64,000 bases of DNA from an uncultured Pelagibacteraceae bacterium (GTDB taxonomy: Bacteria; Pseudomonadota; Alphaproteobacteria; Pelagibacterales; Pelagibacteraceae). The stretch spans positions 155,024-219,023 of the forward strand of contig CACNAR010000001.1 of the NCBI GenBank assembly GCA_902618485.1. The letters run 5' to 3'. Shown here piece by piece: positions 1 to 12,044 of the stretch. Within the stretch, counting starts at the first letter, position 1. Each line of letters opens with the position of its first letter. Under the pieces are notes generated by a model that saw nothing but the letters and a program-made list of their open reading frames with translations, was not told the DNA's origin and ran no database searches. Position numbers and translations under genes: made by a program.

Positions 1-434
1 TTATGAATTTTCATTTTATCAGCATCTATATAAATATACTCAGGTTTACTCATCTTCAGTTTTGCTGGCATATTAATCCATAATTGAAAACCATGTAATT
101 TACCTTCTTTCATTGCAGGCATTTCCGAGTGAATTATCCCGCTTCCTGTTTTCATCCATTGAACATCTCCTGCCGACATTTTTCCTTCACCACCTGTACT
201 ATCTTTATGTTCAAAGTCACCCGCAAGCATATATGTTACTGTTTCGATACCTCTATGAGGATGTGGAGGAAAACCAGCAATATAGTCTTCACTGTTTTCA
301 GAGCCAAATTCATCTAACATTAAGAATGGATCAAAATAATTAGGCTCCACGCCAATGCTTCTTTTGAGTTTCACTCCTGCACCATCGGACGCATTTATTG
401 GTTTTATAATTTTCTGAATTTCAATTGAACTCAT
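1..434 (-). CDS. Pirin family protein (3' end cut by window edge)
   Basis: Reverse-strand translation MSSIEIQKIIKPINASDGAGVKLKRSIG...FDPFLMLDEFGS...GFPPHPHRGIETVTYMLAGDFEHKDS...GDVQWMKTGSGIIHSEMP is pirin-like; open to position 1. Confidence 0.9.
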   Translation of the reverse strand, partial: MSSIEIQKIIKPINASDGAGVKLKRSIGVEPNYFDPFLMLDEFGSENSEDYIAGFPPHPHRGIETVTYMLAGDFEHKDSTGGEGKMSAGDVQWMKTGSGIIHSEMPAMKEGKLHGFQLWINMPAKLKMSKPEYIYIDADKMKIH

Positions 435-440
435 AATTTT

Positions 441-851
441 TTATTTATTGTTACCTTTTATAAAAAAGAATAATCCACTTACCAATAGAAATATTTGCAC
501 ACTAGAAAATAATTTTGTAGTTATAAACCAATCAGAATGTGCCACTACGAGAATACTGGACATTAATAAAACTATATTAAGTCCAGCTAGTCTTGTTAAT
601 ATATTCCCTAAAGGATTTTTTATAAAAGCTGATATTATAATAATAATTCCTGATAATAATTCTGATAAGGCTACAGCAGATGCCAAGATTGGGTGTAAAT
701 CATAATATTCTACAAGGCCTTCTGGAGGAAGAGGAAATTTTCCAGATCCATAAATTATGAAAGCTATACCAAGAATAAATCTAAGCGAAAGTGAGGCTAA
801 TGCTTCAAAATTTTGTAGATAATTATCAATTTTTTTATCAAAATTGTTCAT
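441..851 (-). CDS. DoxX family membrane protein
   Basis: 136-aa multi-TM ORF; LRFILGIAFIIYGSGKF N-terminus typical of DoxX. Confidence 0.75.
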   Translation of the reverse strand: MNNFDKKIDNYLQNFEALASLSLRFILGIAFIIYGSGKFPLPPEGLVEYYDLHPILASAVALSELLSGIIIIISAFIKNPLGNILTRLAGLNIVLLMSSILVVAHSDWFITTKLFSSVQIFLLVSGLFFFIKGNNK

Positions 852-908
852 AAATATAATTCATTATTATTATAAATATTCTTAATTACAATCATGAAAT
901 TTATATTA

Positions 909-1571
909 TTAAATTATATTTAATAGTTCTTTCAGATTTTTTATTACATGCTTTGGTTTAAAATCAAGCTTGTCAAAAATATTTTTATTTCTGTTTACCC
1001 AAATAGCATTATAACCGTAATTTCCTCCACCAGAAACGTCCCAGGTATTTGCACTTAAAAATGCGACTTCATTTACTTGAATATTATATTTTTTAGTTGG
1101 CATTCCGTAAACTTTTGCATCTGGTTTATAAATCCCAACCTCCTCAATAGAAAATAAATCATCAAATAAATTCTCTAGTTTGTTACTTCTCACTAATTTA
1201 TTTAATAGATCTGGTGTTCCATTTGATAAGATAGCTAACTTGTAATTTTTTTCTTTCAAAATTTTTAAAGTTTCTGGCACTTCCTCAAAAGTAGATAGAG
1301 ATTTGTAAAGATCTAATAATTCATCTTTCATTGAATGACTTATCTCAAAATTTTCCATGGATTTTTCCAAACTATCTTCAGTGATTTCCCAAAAATCTTT
1401 ATGTCTTCCCATTAAACTTCTAAGCCAAGTGTATTCTAATTGAGTTGTTCTCCAGTAATTTGAAAATTTTTCCCATTTGTCTCCTATCTTATCTTTACAT
1501 TTTTCAGCAGCAGAATTTACATCAAACAATGTCCCATAAGCATCAAAAATTATTGCTTTAATATTTTTCAT
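909..1571 (-). CDS. Haloacid dehalogenase type II (HAD superfamily)
   Basis: IIFDAYGTLFDVNSA, LAILSNGTPDLL, KPDAKVY, SANTWDVSGGGNYGYNAIWVNR motifs. Confidence 0.85.
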   Translation of the reverse strand: MKNIKAIIFDAYGTLFDVNSAAEKCKDKIGDKWEKFSNYWRTTQLEYTWLRSLMGRHKDFWEITEDSLEKSMENFEISHSMKDELLDLYKSLSTFEEVPETLKILKEKNYKLAILSNGTPDLLNKLVRSNKLENLFDDLFSIEEVGIYKPDAKVYGMPTKKYNIQVNEVAFLSANTWDVSGGGNYGYNAIWVNRNKNIFDKLDFKPKHVIKNLKELLNII

Positions 1572-1588
1572 AAATTAACCTACCATAT

Positions 1589-2290
1589 ATGAGCAATATT
1601 AGATTATTTTTTTCAAATTCCATAACGACTGGTATGACTAATATGCTGGATAAATCTCAATCTCATTATTTAAACAAAGTTATGAGAGTAAAAGAAAATG
1701 AGCTTTTTTCTTTATTCAATAATAAAGGTGAGTGGGAAGCAAAGATTTTGAATATTTCGAAAGGCTTAGTTGAATTTGAAATAATCAAGCAATTAAGACA
1801 AAAAGAAAATATGAAAGATTTGTGGTTAGCATTCTCTCCAATTAAATCTAATTATCAAAATTTTATGATTCAAAAAGCAACCGAATTGGGGGTAACAAAA
1901 TTTTTACCTATAATTTTTGATAGAACAATTGTTAGAAGTATAAATATTGAGAGATTAAAAAAGATTGCAATAGAAGCCAGTGAGCAATCAAATCGTATTA
2001 ACATTCCATCAATTGAACAAACTCAAAACCTCGAAAGTTTTTTAAATTCGAATTTAGTAAATTTGATATTTACAGATTTAAATTCGACCAATAAAAGAAT
2101 TGATAAATCTAAATTAACAAGTAAACCAACTTGTATAATCGTTGGTCCGGAGGGAGATTTTTCAGAGTTAGAAAGAGAAAAGATTCTTACTTTTAAGGGA
2201 GTTCAAACAGTTAAAATTAATGAAAATATTTTAAGGTCTGAAACAGCTGTGATATCAGCAATTTCAATCGTAAATTATGCAATTAATTGA
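1589..2290 (+). CDS. rsmE: 16S rRNA (uracil1498-N3)-methyltransferase
   Basis: IIVGPEGDFSELE and LRSETAVISAISIVNY SPOUT motifs. Confidence 0.9.
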   Translation: MSNIRLFFSNSITTGMTNMLDKSQSHYLNKVMRVKENELFSLFNNKGEWEAKILNISKGLVEFEIIKQLRQKENMKDLWLAFSPIKSNYQNFMIQKATELGVTKFLPIIFDRTIVRSINIERLKKIAIEASEQSNRINIPSIEQTQNLESFLNSNLVNLIFTDLNSTNKRIDKSKLTSKPTCIIVGPEGDFSELEREKILTFKGVQTVKINENILRSETAVISAISIVNYAIN

Positions 2291-2350
2291 TAAATTGTCG
2301 CGAAAACTAAAGTGTAATTTTTAAAAAAGAGCTTTATATAGCTATTTAAT

Positions 2351-4800
<2,450 letters not shown>

Positions 4801-4818
4801 TAAAATTATAAAAATTTG

Positions 4819-5730
4819 ATGAACAATATTAGGCTAAAAAAAAGAGGTTTAAGCCAAGAGGATTTATTTAATTTTTCAGAGCTATTTAAACTAATGAAGC
4901 CTAGAGTAATGTCTCTAGTTATTTTTACTTGTGCTGTGGGTTTATTAACTGCACCGAATCTTGTTTCAACTAAAGAGGCTGTAATTGGTATTTTGTTAGT
5001 TTCATTAGGTGCAGGTGCAGCGGGTGCATTAAATATGTGGTACGAGTCTGATCTCGATGCTCTAATGACAAGGACTTGTTTAAGGCCAATTCCGACTGGA
5101 AAAGTAAATAAGAATCAAGCTTTAATATTTGGCATTACCTTATCAATTGTTTCAGTAGTAGCCTTAGATTATTTTACAAATAGGATTTCAGCTGCAATAT
5201 TACTTTTAACAATACTATTTTATGTTTTTATTTATACGATTTGGCTTAAGAGAAGAACGCCCCAAAATATTGTTATTGGTGGTGCTGCAGGTGCATTTCC
5301 ACCAGTAATAGGATGGACTATTTCTACGGGTTCACTTTCATTAGAACCACTCACTTTTTTTCTTATAATATTTTTTTGGACACCCTCACATTTTTGGGCG
5401 TTGAGTTTATATAAATCTGATGATTATAAAAAAGCTAAGTTACCAATGCTCCCATTAACCAATGGAGTTGAGTCAACTAAATTGAATATATTCATTTACT
5501 CTTTGTTAATGTTGCCTGTTATAATTTTCCCATATTTAATAGATTTTGTTGGTTTAGCATTTTTAATACCATCATTGATGCTCACTTTTTACTATAATTA
5601 TTTATGTTACCAGCTATTTAATTTCAAAAAACATAGATTTAATCCCAAAATAGCCAAAACTATATTTGGATATTCAATACTTTATTTATTTTTGATTTTT
5701 GTCCTATTTTTGATAGATAAAATTGTATGA
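4819..5730 (+). CDS. ctaB: Protoheme IX farnesyltransferase
   Basis: UbiA-type prenyltransferase: ALNMWYESDLDALMTRTCLRPIPTG; start moved to the ATG at 4819 (the track start at 4816 is TTG). Confidence 0.95.
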   Translation: MNNIRLKKRGLSQEDLFNFSELFKLMKPRVMSLVIFTCAVGLLTAPNLVSTKEAVIGILLVSLGAGAAGALNMWYESDLDALMTRTCLRPIPTGKVNKNQALIFGITLSIVSVVALDYFTNRISAAILLLTILFYVFIYTIWLKRRTPQNIVIGGAAGAFPPVIGWTISTGSLSLEPLTFFLIIFFWTPSHFWALSLYKSDDYKKAKLPMLPLTNGVESTKLNIFIYSLLMLPVIIFPYLIDFVGLAFLIPSLMLTFYYNYLCYQLFNFKKHRFNPKIAKTIFGYSILYLFLIFVLFLIDKIV

Positions 5731-5852
5731 TAACACCCGATAAAAAAACAAAAAGAAAAAACATTATTACAGCATTGGCAATTATTGCATTTATGATTTT
5801 TCTTTTCTTTTTCACTTTATATAATACAGGAGTATTTGACAGGGCTATATGA
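5727..5852 (+). CDS. Small single-TM protein, CoxF-like position in the cox operon
   Basis: 41-aa ORF below the track's cutoff: MITPDKKTKRKNIITALAIIAFMIFLFFFTLYNTGVFDRAI; overlaps ctaB stop and ctaG start by 4 nt each (ATGA couplings). Confidence 0.75.
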   Translation: MITPDKKTKRKNIITALAIIAFMIFLFFFTLYNTGVFDRAI

Positions 5853-6382
5853 TTGAGAAAAAAAAATTAACACCACTAGTTCTAGCTGGAATATTTGTTT
5901 TAATGTTGGGTCTTTCGTATGCTTCAGTACCCTTATATGAAATTTTTTGTAAAGTTACAGGTTTTGGGGGAACTACCCAGGTTGCAAATAAAGCTCCAAA
6001 GATTGTTTTAGATAAAGTTGTTAGCGTGAGATTTGACACAAACGTGAACAATTTACCTTGGGATTTTAAGGCTAAGTCAAATGTAATTGATGTAAAAGTT
6101 GGACAGGTAAATAAAATCGAGTTTGAAGTGTCGAATTATAGTGATGAACCAACAGCTGGTGTAGCGAGTTTTAACGTTTCGCCATCAAGTTTTGGAAAAT
6201 ATTATAGCAAATTAGGCTGTTTTTGTTTTGAAAAACAAGAGTTAAAAGCTGGAGAAAAAGCAACGTACGTAATGACTTTTTATTTAGATCCTGAGATGGT
6301 TAATGATGCAACTGTTAAAAATCTTGAGGATGTAACAATGTCGTATACTTTTTTCTCGACAGATTACTATAAACAATCATAA
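5849..6382 (+). CDS. ctaG: Cytochrome c oxidase assembly protein CtaG/Cox11
   Basis: ASVPLYEIFCKVTGFGGTTQ; Cu-binding CFCFEKQ; FFLDPEM-like segment. Confidence 0.95.
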   Translation: MIEKKKLTPLVLAGIFVLMLGLSYASVPLYEIFCKVTGFGGTTQVANKAPKIVLDKVVSVRFDTNVNNLPWDFKAKSNVIDVKVGQVNKIEFEVSNYSDEPTAGVASFNVSPSSFGKYYSKLGCFCFEKQELKAGEKATYVMTFYLDPEMVNDATVKNLEDVTMSYTFFSTDYYKQS

Positions 6383-6389
6383 TTAAGAA

Positions 6390-7178
6390 ATGTCAGGCGA
6401 AAAAAAACACGATTATCATTTAGTTGACCCAAGTCCTTGGCCAATTTATGTTTCATTTTCCTGTTTGGTCTTAGCTTTAGGTACAGTTTACTATATGCAC
6501 TCTGATGTTTCATGGGGAATGTATTTGGGTTTTGCTCTTTTAATTTATGGTGCGTACATGTGGTTTAGAGATGTTGTTATAGAAGCAGAGCATCAAGGTC
6601 ATCATACACCCGTTGTACAAATTCATCATCGTTATGGTATGACATTATTTATTGCCTCTGAGGTTATGTTTTTTGTTGCCTGGTTTTGGGCATACTTCGA
6701 CATCAGTCTTTTTCCTAATGAATTTGTAGGAAATGTATGGCCACCAAGAGATATTAAAACTTTCGATCCGTGGGATATTCCATTAATCAATACTTTAGTA
6801 TTACTTTTGTCAGGTACGACTGTAACTTGGTCCCATCACGCACTTTTAGAGGATGATAGAAAAGGTTTTATTCAAGGATTAGTTGCAACTGTTATTCTTG
6901 GAGTATGTTTCACTGCTCTACAAGCTTATGAATACCATCACGCAACATTTAGCTTTTCTGATCATATATATGGTTCGGTATTTTATATGGCCACAGGGTT
7001 TCATGGTTTTCATGTTATTGTTGGAACAATTTTCTTAGCAGTATGTCTTTGGAGAGGTAAATTAGGTCACTTTAACAAAGATCATCACTTTGGTTTCGAA
7101 GCTGCTGCATGGTATTGGCATTTTGTTGACGTTGTATGGTTATTTTTGTTTGCAGCAATATATATCTGGGGAAGTTAG
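6390..7178 (+). CDS. coxC: Cytochrome c oxidase subunit III
   Basis: YHLVDPSPWPIYVSF; GMTLFIASEVMFFVAWFWAYFD; AAAWYWHFVDVVWLFLFAAIYIWGS. Confidence 0.97.
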   Translation: MSGEKKHDYHLVDPSPWPIYVSFSCLVLALGTVYYMHSDVSWGMYLGFALLIYGAYMWFRDVVIEAEHQGHHTPVVQIHHRYGMTLFIASEVMFFVAWFWAYFDISLFPNEFVGNVWPPRDIKTFDPWDIPLINTLVLLLSGTTVTWSHHALLEDDRKGFIQGLVATVILGVCFTALQAYEYHHATFSFSDHIYGSVFYMATGFHGFHVIVGTIFLAVCLWRGKLGHFNKDHHFGFEAAAWYWHFVDVVWLFLFAAIYIWGS

Positions 7179-7188
7179 ATTTGTATCA

Positions 7189-7842
7189 TTGAAGTATAAG
7201 TTTTTATTTTCTGTTTTTATAATTTTTTTTATTCTAGTTTTTATCGCTTTAGGTGTTTGGCAAATAATCCGTTTAAATTGGAAAAATAATCTTATTTTAG
7301 AAATTGAAAACTCACTCAAAAAACCCCCAGTTGAACTAACTCAATTTAATAAAGAAAATTTTTTAAGAATTAAAACATCTGGAATAATAAATTTCGAAAA
7401 ACAAATTTATTTGTATAACCTAAATGATGCAGGCACCCCTGGTTTTGAGGTAATAAATCCAATTTTTATTGGTGAGGAAAATTTTTTAATAAATCGGGGC
7501 TGGATACCTTTTGAAAAAAAAGATACTCCAGAAATAAATATATTTGATCAAGACAACATAATAGGGACTTTGAGAATTCAGGGTAGAAAAAATATTTTTA
7601 AACCTGATAATGATGTAGATAAAAATTATTGGTTTAGTTTAGATAGGGCAGATATATTTACATTTACAGGTAAGAATTTTTCTAAATATATAATTTATCT
7701 TGATGGAAATTATCAATTTCCTAGACCGAAAAAAATTACTGCTAATATTTCTAATAATCACAAAAAGTATGCAATGACATGGTTTTCATTAGCGATTTCA
7801 ATTCTTTTACTATATCTATATTTTAGAAAAAAGAATTATTAA
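7189..7842 (+). CDS. SURF1 family cytochrome oxidase biogenesis protein
   Basis: GVWQIIRLNWKN..., GWIPFEKKD, SURF1 layout with N- and C-terminal TM; likely TTG start at 7189, 10 nt after the coxC stop (track start at 7090 lies inside coxC). Confidence 0.85.
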   Translation: MKYKFLFSVFIIFFILVFIALGVWQIIRLNWKNNLILEIENSLKKPPVELTQFNKENFLRIKTSGIINFEKQIYLYNLNDAGTPGFEVINPIFIGEENFLINRGWIPFEKKDTPEINIFDQDNIIGTLRIQGRKNIFKPDNDVDKNYWFSLDRADIFTFTGKNFSKYIIYLDGNYQFPRPKKITANISNNHKKYAMTWFSLAISILLLYLYFRKKNY

Positions 7843-9216
7843 ATGAATTATATTAGTACAAGAAATAATCAAAAAAACTTTACTTTTAAAGATGTTTTCC
7901 TCAAAGGTTTGGCAGATGATGGGGGTCTATTTGTTCCTAAGTCAATCAAACCCTTTAAAGAGGAAGAATTAAATAATCTAAAAAACCTTAGTTACAATGA
8001 TTTAGCAGCTGAAATAATTTATCCATTTATAGGAGATTTCATGTCTAAAGATGATCTAATCTCTTTGATTTCAAAATCATATTCAAATTTCAGATCTGAC
8101 GATGTTGTTAAAATATCAGATCTAGGAGATTTAAAAGTATTAGAATTGTTTCATGGACCCACACTTGCTTTTAAAGATATCGCAATGCAACTAATAGGTA
8201 ATTTTTATCAATATCATTTAGGCCGTGATCAAAAAAAAATCAATATAATAGTAGCAACTTCAGGTGATACGGGTGCTGCTGCCATAGACGCTTTAAAGGG
8301 AAAAAATAATTTAAATGTTTTTGTATTACACCCCAACAATAAAATTTCGCCAGTTCAAAGAAGACTAATGACAATACATGAAGAGAGCAATGTATTTAAC
8401 ATTGCGGTAGAGGGTAATTTTGACGATTGCCAAAATTTAGTAAAAGCAATGTTTAATGACGAAAAATTTTCTAAAGCAATTAATATGTCGGGTGTAAATT
8501 CAATTAATTGGGCAAGAATAATTGCTCAATCAGTTTATTATTTTTACGCTTACTTTAAAGTTGGAAGCGGCCAACCTTTATCCTTTTCTGTTCCAACAGG
8601 AAACTTTGGAGATATTTACGCTGGCTATTTAGCAAAAAAACTTGGTCTTCCAATTGATAAACTAATCGTAGCTACAAATAAAAATGACATACTGCATAGA
8701 GCTATATCTAATGGTGATTATCATCAAAAGAAAGTTGAGGAAACAAATACACCAAGTATGGATATACAGATAGCAAGTAATTTTGAAAGGCTTTTGTACG
8801 ACGTAAAAGATTGTAATTCAGAAGTAACAAAAGATGCTATGGTTGAAATAAAAAATAATACTTATAAAATTAATAAAGACAATCTAGATAAAATTAAAAA
8901 AAATTTTATATCTGAAATGCTTGATGAAAACGAGACCGTAGAAATGATAAAAACTATCAATAATCAACATCAGATAGTAGTTGATCCACATACTGCAGTC
9001 GGTATTGGTGTTGTGAGAAAATTAGGATTGGAAAAAAATTGTGTTGTATTATCAACTGCACATCCATGTAAATTTCCAAAAGCAATTAAAGATGCAATTT
9101 CAAAAACTGAAAATTTACCAGGAAGTCTTAAATATGTTAATGACAGAAAAGAAAAATTTGAGGTTCTTCCCAATGACCTAGAGAAAGTCAAAGACTATGT
9201 AATGAATTCAATATGA
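7843..9216 (+). CDS. thrC: Threonine synthase
   Basis: MNYISTRNN, HGPTLAFKDIAMQLIG, ATSGDTGAAAIDA, GNFGDIYAGYLAKKLGLP. Confidence 0.95.
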   Translation: MNYISTRNNQKNFTFKDVFLKGLADDGGLFVPKSIKPFKEEELNNLKNLSYNDLAAEIIYPFIGDFMSKDDLISLISKSYSNFRSDDVVKISDLGDLKVLELFHGPTLAFKDIAMQLIGNFYQYHLGRDQKKINIIVATSGDTGAAAIDALKGKNNLNVFVLHPNNKISPVQRRLMTIHEESNVFNIAVEGNFDDCQNLVKAMFNDEKFSKAINMSGVNSINWARIIAQSVYYFYAYFKVGSGQPLSFSVPTGNFGDIYAGYLAKKLGLPIDKLIVATNKNDILHRAISNGDYHQKKVEETNTPSMDIQIASNFERLLYDVKDCNSEVTKDAMVEIKNNTYKINKDNLDKIKKNFISEMLDENETVEMIKTINNQHQIVVDPHTAVGIGVVRKLGLEKNCVVLSTAHPCKFPKAIKDAISKTENLPGSLKYVNDRKEKFEVLPNDLEKVKDYVMNSI

Positions 9217-9701
9217 AACTAAAAATAAAAGATAAAATTCCAGATACAGAAATTTTCCACCTTGTTGATGGAGAACCTCAAAAAAGCAAATTAAGTGAAA
9301 TTATTGGTAATGGTAAAGTTGTTTTGTTTGGTTTACCTGGGGCATTTACATCAACTTGTTCTAAACTTCATCTTCCCGGATTTGTGGCAAATGCAGATAA
9401 AATAAAAGCAAAAGGAATAGAAAATATATATTGTTTATCAGTAAATGATCCTTATGTGATGAATGGCTGGGGAGAGATAAATAATACTGGAGATAAAATA
9501 AAAATGTTATCTGACCCATATTTATTATTTACTAAAGCAATTGGAGCAGAAGTAGATCGTAATACAAAAGGAATGGGAATTAGATCAAATCGTTATTTAA
9601 TGGTGATTAAAAATTTCACAGTTGTTAATATTCACGAAGAAAAGGAAACTAAAGAGTGTGGTTTAACTTCTGCGGAAAATTTATTAAATAATTTACTATA
9701 A
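9213..9701 (+). CDS. Peroxiredoxin (Prx5/redoxin type)
   Basis: VVLFGLPGAFTSTCSKLHLPGFV peroxidatic Cys motif. Confidence 0.9.
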   Translation: MKLKIKDKIPDTEIFHLVDGEPQKSKLSEIIGNGKVVLFGLPGAFTSTCSKLHLPGFVANADKIKAKGIENIYCLSVNDPYVMNGWGEINNTGDKIKMLSDPYLLFTKAIGAEVDRNTKGMGIRSNRYLMVIKNFTVVNIHEEKETKECGLTSAENLLNNLL

Positions 9702-9711
9702 GCAATACTCT

Positions 9712-10134
9712 TTAATTATTGGCTGCTGATCTTGCAAGTAAATCTACTTCATTATTTAACTCATCTGTTGAATGTGCTTTTACCCAATTCCAACTAATTT
9801 CAAACTCATTATTGAGAAGATCTAATTCTGTCCAAAGTTCTTTATTACTAACATCTTTTTTGTTTGTAGTTTTCCATCCATTCTTTTTCCAATTATATAT
9901 CCACTCTGTGATTCCAGACTTTACGTATTTAGAGTCTGTAAAAATTTGAACCTTGCTACCTTTTGGAATTTCTTTAAGAGCTTTAATTGGGGCTAATAAT
10001 TCCATCTGATTATTTGTAGTATCTTTTTCACTTCCTTTTATCTCAGTTTTTTTTCCATCACTTAATATAATTGCTGCCCAACCACCTTTACCTGGATTTC
10101 CAATACATGAACCATCAGTGTATATCTTTATCAT
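9712..10134 (-). CDS. rnhA: Ribonuclease HI
   Basis: IYTDGSCIGNPGKGGWAAII; NNQMELLAPIKAL; VKAHSTDELNNEVDLLA. Confidence 0.95.
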   Translation of the reverse strand: MIKIYTDGSCIGNPGKGGWAAIILSDGKKTEIKGSEKDTTNNQMELLAPIKALKEIPKGSKVQIFTDSKYVKSGITEWIYNWKKNGWKTTNKKDVSNKELWTELDLLNNEFEISWNWVKAHSTDELNNEVDLLARSAANN

Positions 10135-11099
10135 TAATTTAAATAATCTTTATAAGTTTTGAAATTATTATGTATGACTAATTTTTGATAATATTCTCTA
10201 GGGTCTTTGATTTTTATTAATGCAGTTTTAGGGGTATTTGTATAGTCATAAAGTCTAGTTAAAAAGTATCTCATTGCAGCACCACGACAAAGAATGTTTA
10301 GTGACTTTTTCTCTTTTTCAGAAATTTTTTTTACACTTTCGTAACCTTTTATTAAATTCTTAATCTTTCGTTTATTAATTCTAAATTTTGTTTTATCTTT
10401 ATCAAAACATAAAGCATTTATACAAATAGCAATCTCGTACATAAAAAAATCATTAGCAGCAAAATAGAAATCAATTATTCCAGATAGTCTATTACCTTTA
10501 AAAAAAATATTGTCTATAAATAAGTCTCCATGAATAATACCATGGGGTAATTTTGTTGGCCATTTATCTTTTATATCTTTAAAATTAGTTTTTAAAAATT
10601 TCTCTAAGTTAACAAATTTTTTAGAATTAAATTTAATACTATTTAATAAGGGGTAAAGATTTTTAATACTCATTGAGTTTTTTCTGTAGAGTTTTAGCTT
10701 TTTTGTAGATAAGTGTATTTGTGCAATTGTTTTACCAACATCAAAACAATCCTTAAAATTAAGTTTTTTTTTGTCTTTTCCGTTAAGAAAAGTTACCACA
10801 CAGGCTGTTTTATTCTTAACTTTAATCAAATATTGTCCTTGATTATTTTTAAGAGGTTTGGGGCAATTAATATTTAGATTACTTAATTGATCCATTAATT
10901 TCATAAAAAAAGGTATCTCTTTTTTTACAACCCTTTTTTCAAAAATTGTAAGAATAAACTTTCTATTTTTTGATTTTAGTAAATAATTTGTATTTTCAAT
11001 ACCTTGTTTAATTCCTTTAAAACTTTGAAAATTTTCAATATTAAATTTTCTGTTTATAGATGTTAAATCACTCCTATTAATCTTGGTATAGACAGCCAT
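10134..11099 (-). CDS. thrB: Homoserine kinase (ThrB type II, APH fold)
   Basis: FKGIKQGIENTNYLL; LPHGIIHGDLFIDNIFF; GIIDFYFAANDFFMYEIAI. Confidence 0.93.
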   Translation of the reverse strand: MAVYTKINRSDLTSINRKFNIENFQSFKGIKQGIENTNYLLKSKNRKFILTIFEKRVVKKEIPFFMKLMDQLSNLNINCPKPLKNNQGQYLIKVKNKTACVVTFLNGKDKKKLNFKDCFDVGKTIAQIHLSTKKLKLYRKNSMSIKNLYPLLNSIKFNSKKFVNLEKFLKTNFKDIKDKWPTKLPHGIIHGDLFIDNIFFKGNRLSGIIDFYFAANDFFMYEIAICINALCFDKDKTKFRINKRKIKNLIKGYESVKKISEKEKKSLNILCRGAAMRYFLTRLYDYTNTPKTALIKIKDPREYYQKLVIHNNFKTYKDYLN

Positions 11100-12044
11100 T
11101 TAATTTAATTTCTTAGGTACTTTGAAAACAACGTTTTCTTTAATTATCTCGACCTCGTCTATGGACACTATAAATTTTTTTTTTAAATTCTCTATGAAAT
11201 TATCTACAAGAATTTCTGGCGCAGAGGCCCCAGAAGAAATTCCTATAGTCTTAGATTTTTCAATTAAGTCATAAGGTATTTCGCTTTGGGAATGGATAAG
11301 ATGAGTATTATCACAACCTGATTTTTTTGCGACCTCAACAAGCCTCACTGAATTTGAGGAATTTCTACTTCCAATTACAAAAAATATATCACAATTTTTT
11401 GCGATATTTTTTACAGCCATCTGTCTATTTGTTGTTGCATAACATATATCTTCTTTATGTGGTTCTCTAATACTTGGAAATCTATCTTTTAAAATACTAA
11501 TTATACTTTTTGTATCATCTACTGATAAAGTTGTTTGAGTTACAAAAGCTAATTTTTTTTTTTCTTTAAATTCATATTTTTTTGCATCATCTTCATTTTG
11601 AATAAGATCTATTGATCCTTCTGGTAATTGTCCCATTGTTCCAACAACCTCAGGATGGTTCTGGTGTCCAATTAAAATTAAGTGATAACCCGATTTATGA
11701 AGATTTTCAGCTTCACGATGAACTTTTGATACTAACGGACAAGTAGCATCCACATATGTCATTCTGTAACTTTCAGCTTCAAAGGGAACTTTTTTCGGAA
11801 CCCCGTGCGCAGAAAAAATTACAGGTCTAGTTTTATCTTTAATTTCTTCAAGCTCCTCAACAAATATAGCCCCTTTCTTTTTTAAATCGTCAACTACAAA
11901 TTTATTATGAACAATTTCATGTCGAACGTAAACTGGCACACCGTATTTTTTAATGGCCTTTTCAACAATTTCAATAGCTCTCTCTACACCCGCACAAAAT
12001 CCTCTTGGCGCAGATAGTAAAATTTTTATTTCTTTATTTTTCAT
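11100..12044 (-). CDS. ispH: 4-hydroxy-3-methylbut-2-enyl diphosphate reductase
   Basis: LLSAPRGFCAGVERAIEIVE; FSAHGVPKKV; DATCPLVSKVH; TQTTLSVDDT; start likely MKNKEIKILLS. Confidence 0.96.
   Translation of the reverse strand: MKNKEIKILLSAPRGFCAGVERAIEIVEKAIKKYGVPVYVRHEIVHNKFVVDDLKKKGAIFVEELEEIKDKTRPVIFSAHGVPKKVPFEAESYRMTYVDATCPLVSKVHREAENLHKSGYHLILIGHQNHPEVVGTMGQLPEGSIDLIQNEDDAKKYEFKEKKKLAFVTQTTLSVDDTKSIISILKDRFPSIREPHKEDICYATTNRQMAVKNIAKNCDIFFVIGSRNSSNSVRLVEVAKKSGCDNTHLIHSQSEIPYDLIEKSKTIGISSGASAPEILVDNFIENLKKKFIVSIDEVEIIKENVVFKVPKKLN

Noticed and set aside
113-343. 76-aa plus-strand ORF at the window start
   Set aside because: Antisense to the pirin-family gene on the minus strand.
2291-2350. 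Possible terminator/riboswitch upstream of coxB
   Set aside because: Only a weak imperfect palindrome (agctttatatagct) without a convincing stem or T-run; not supportable.
7090-7188. Track start of SURF1 at 7090
   Set aside because: Would place about 33 codons inside coxC in another frame; homology-like text begins after 7189.
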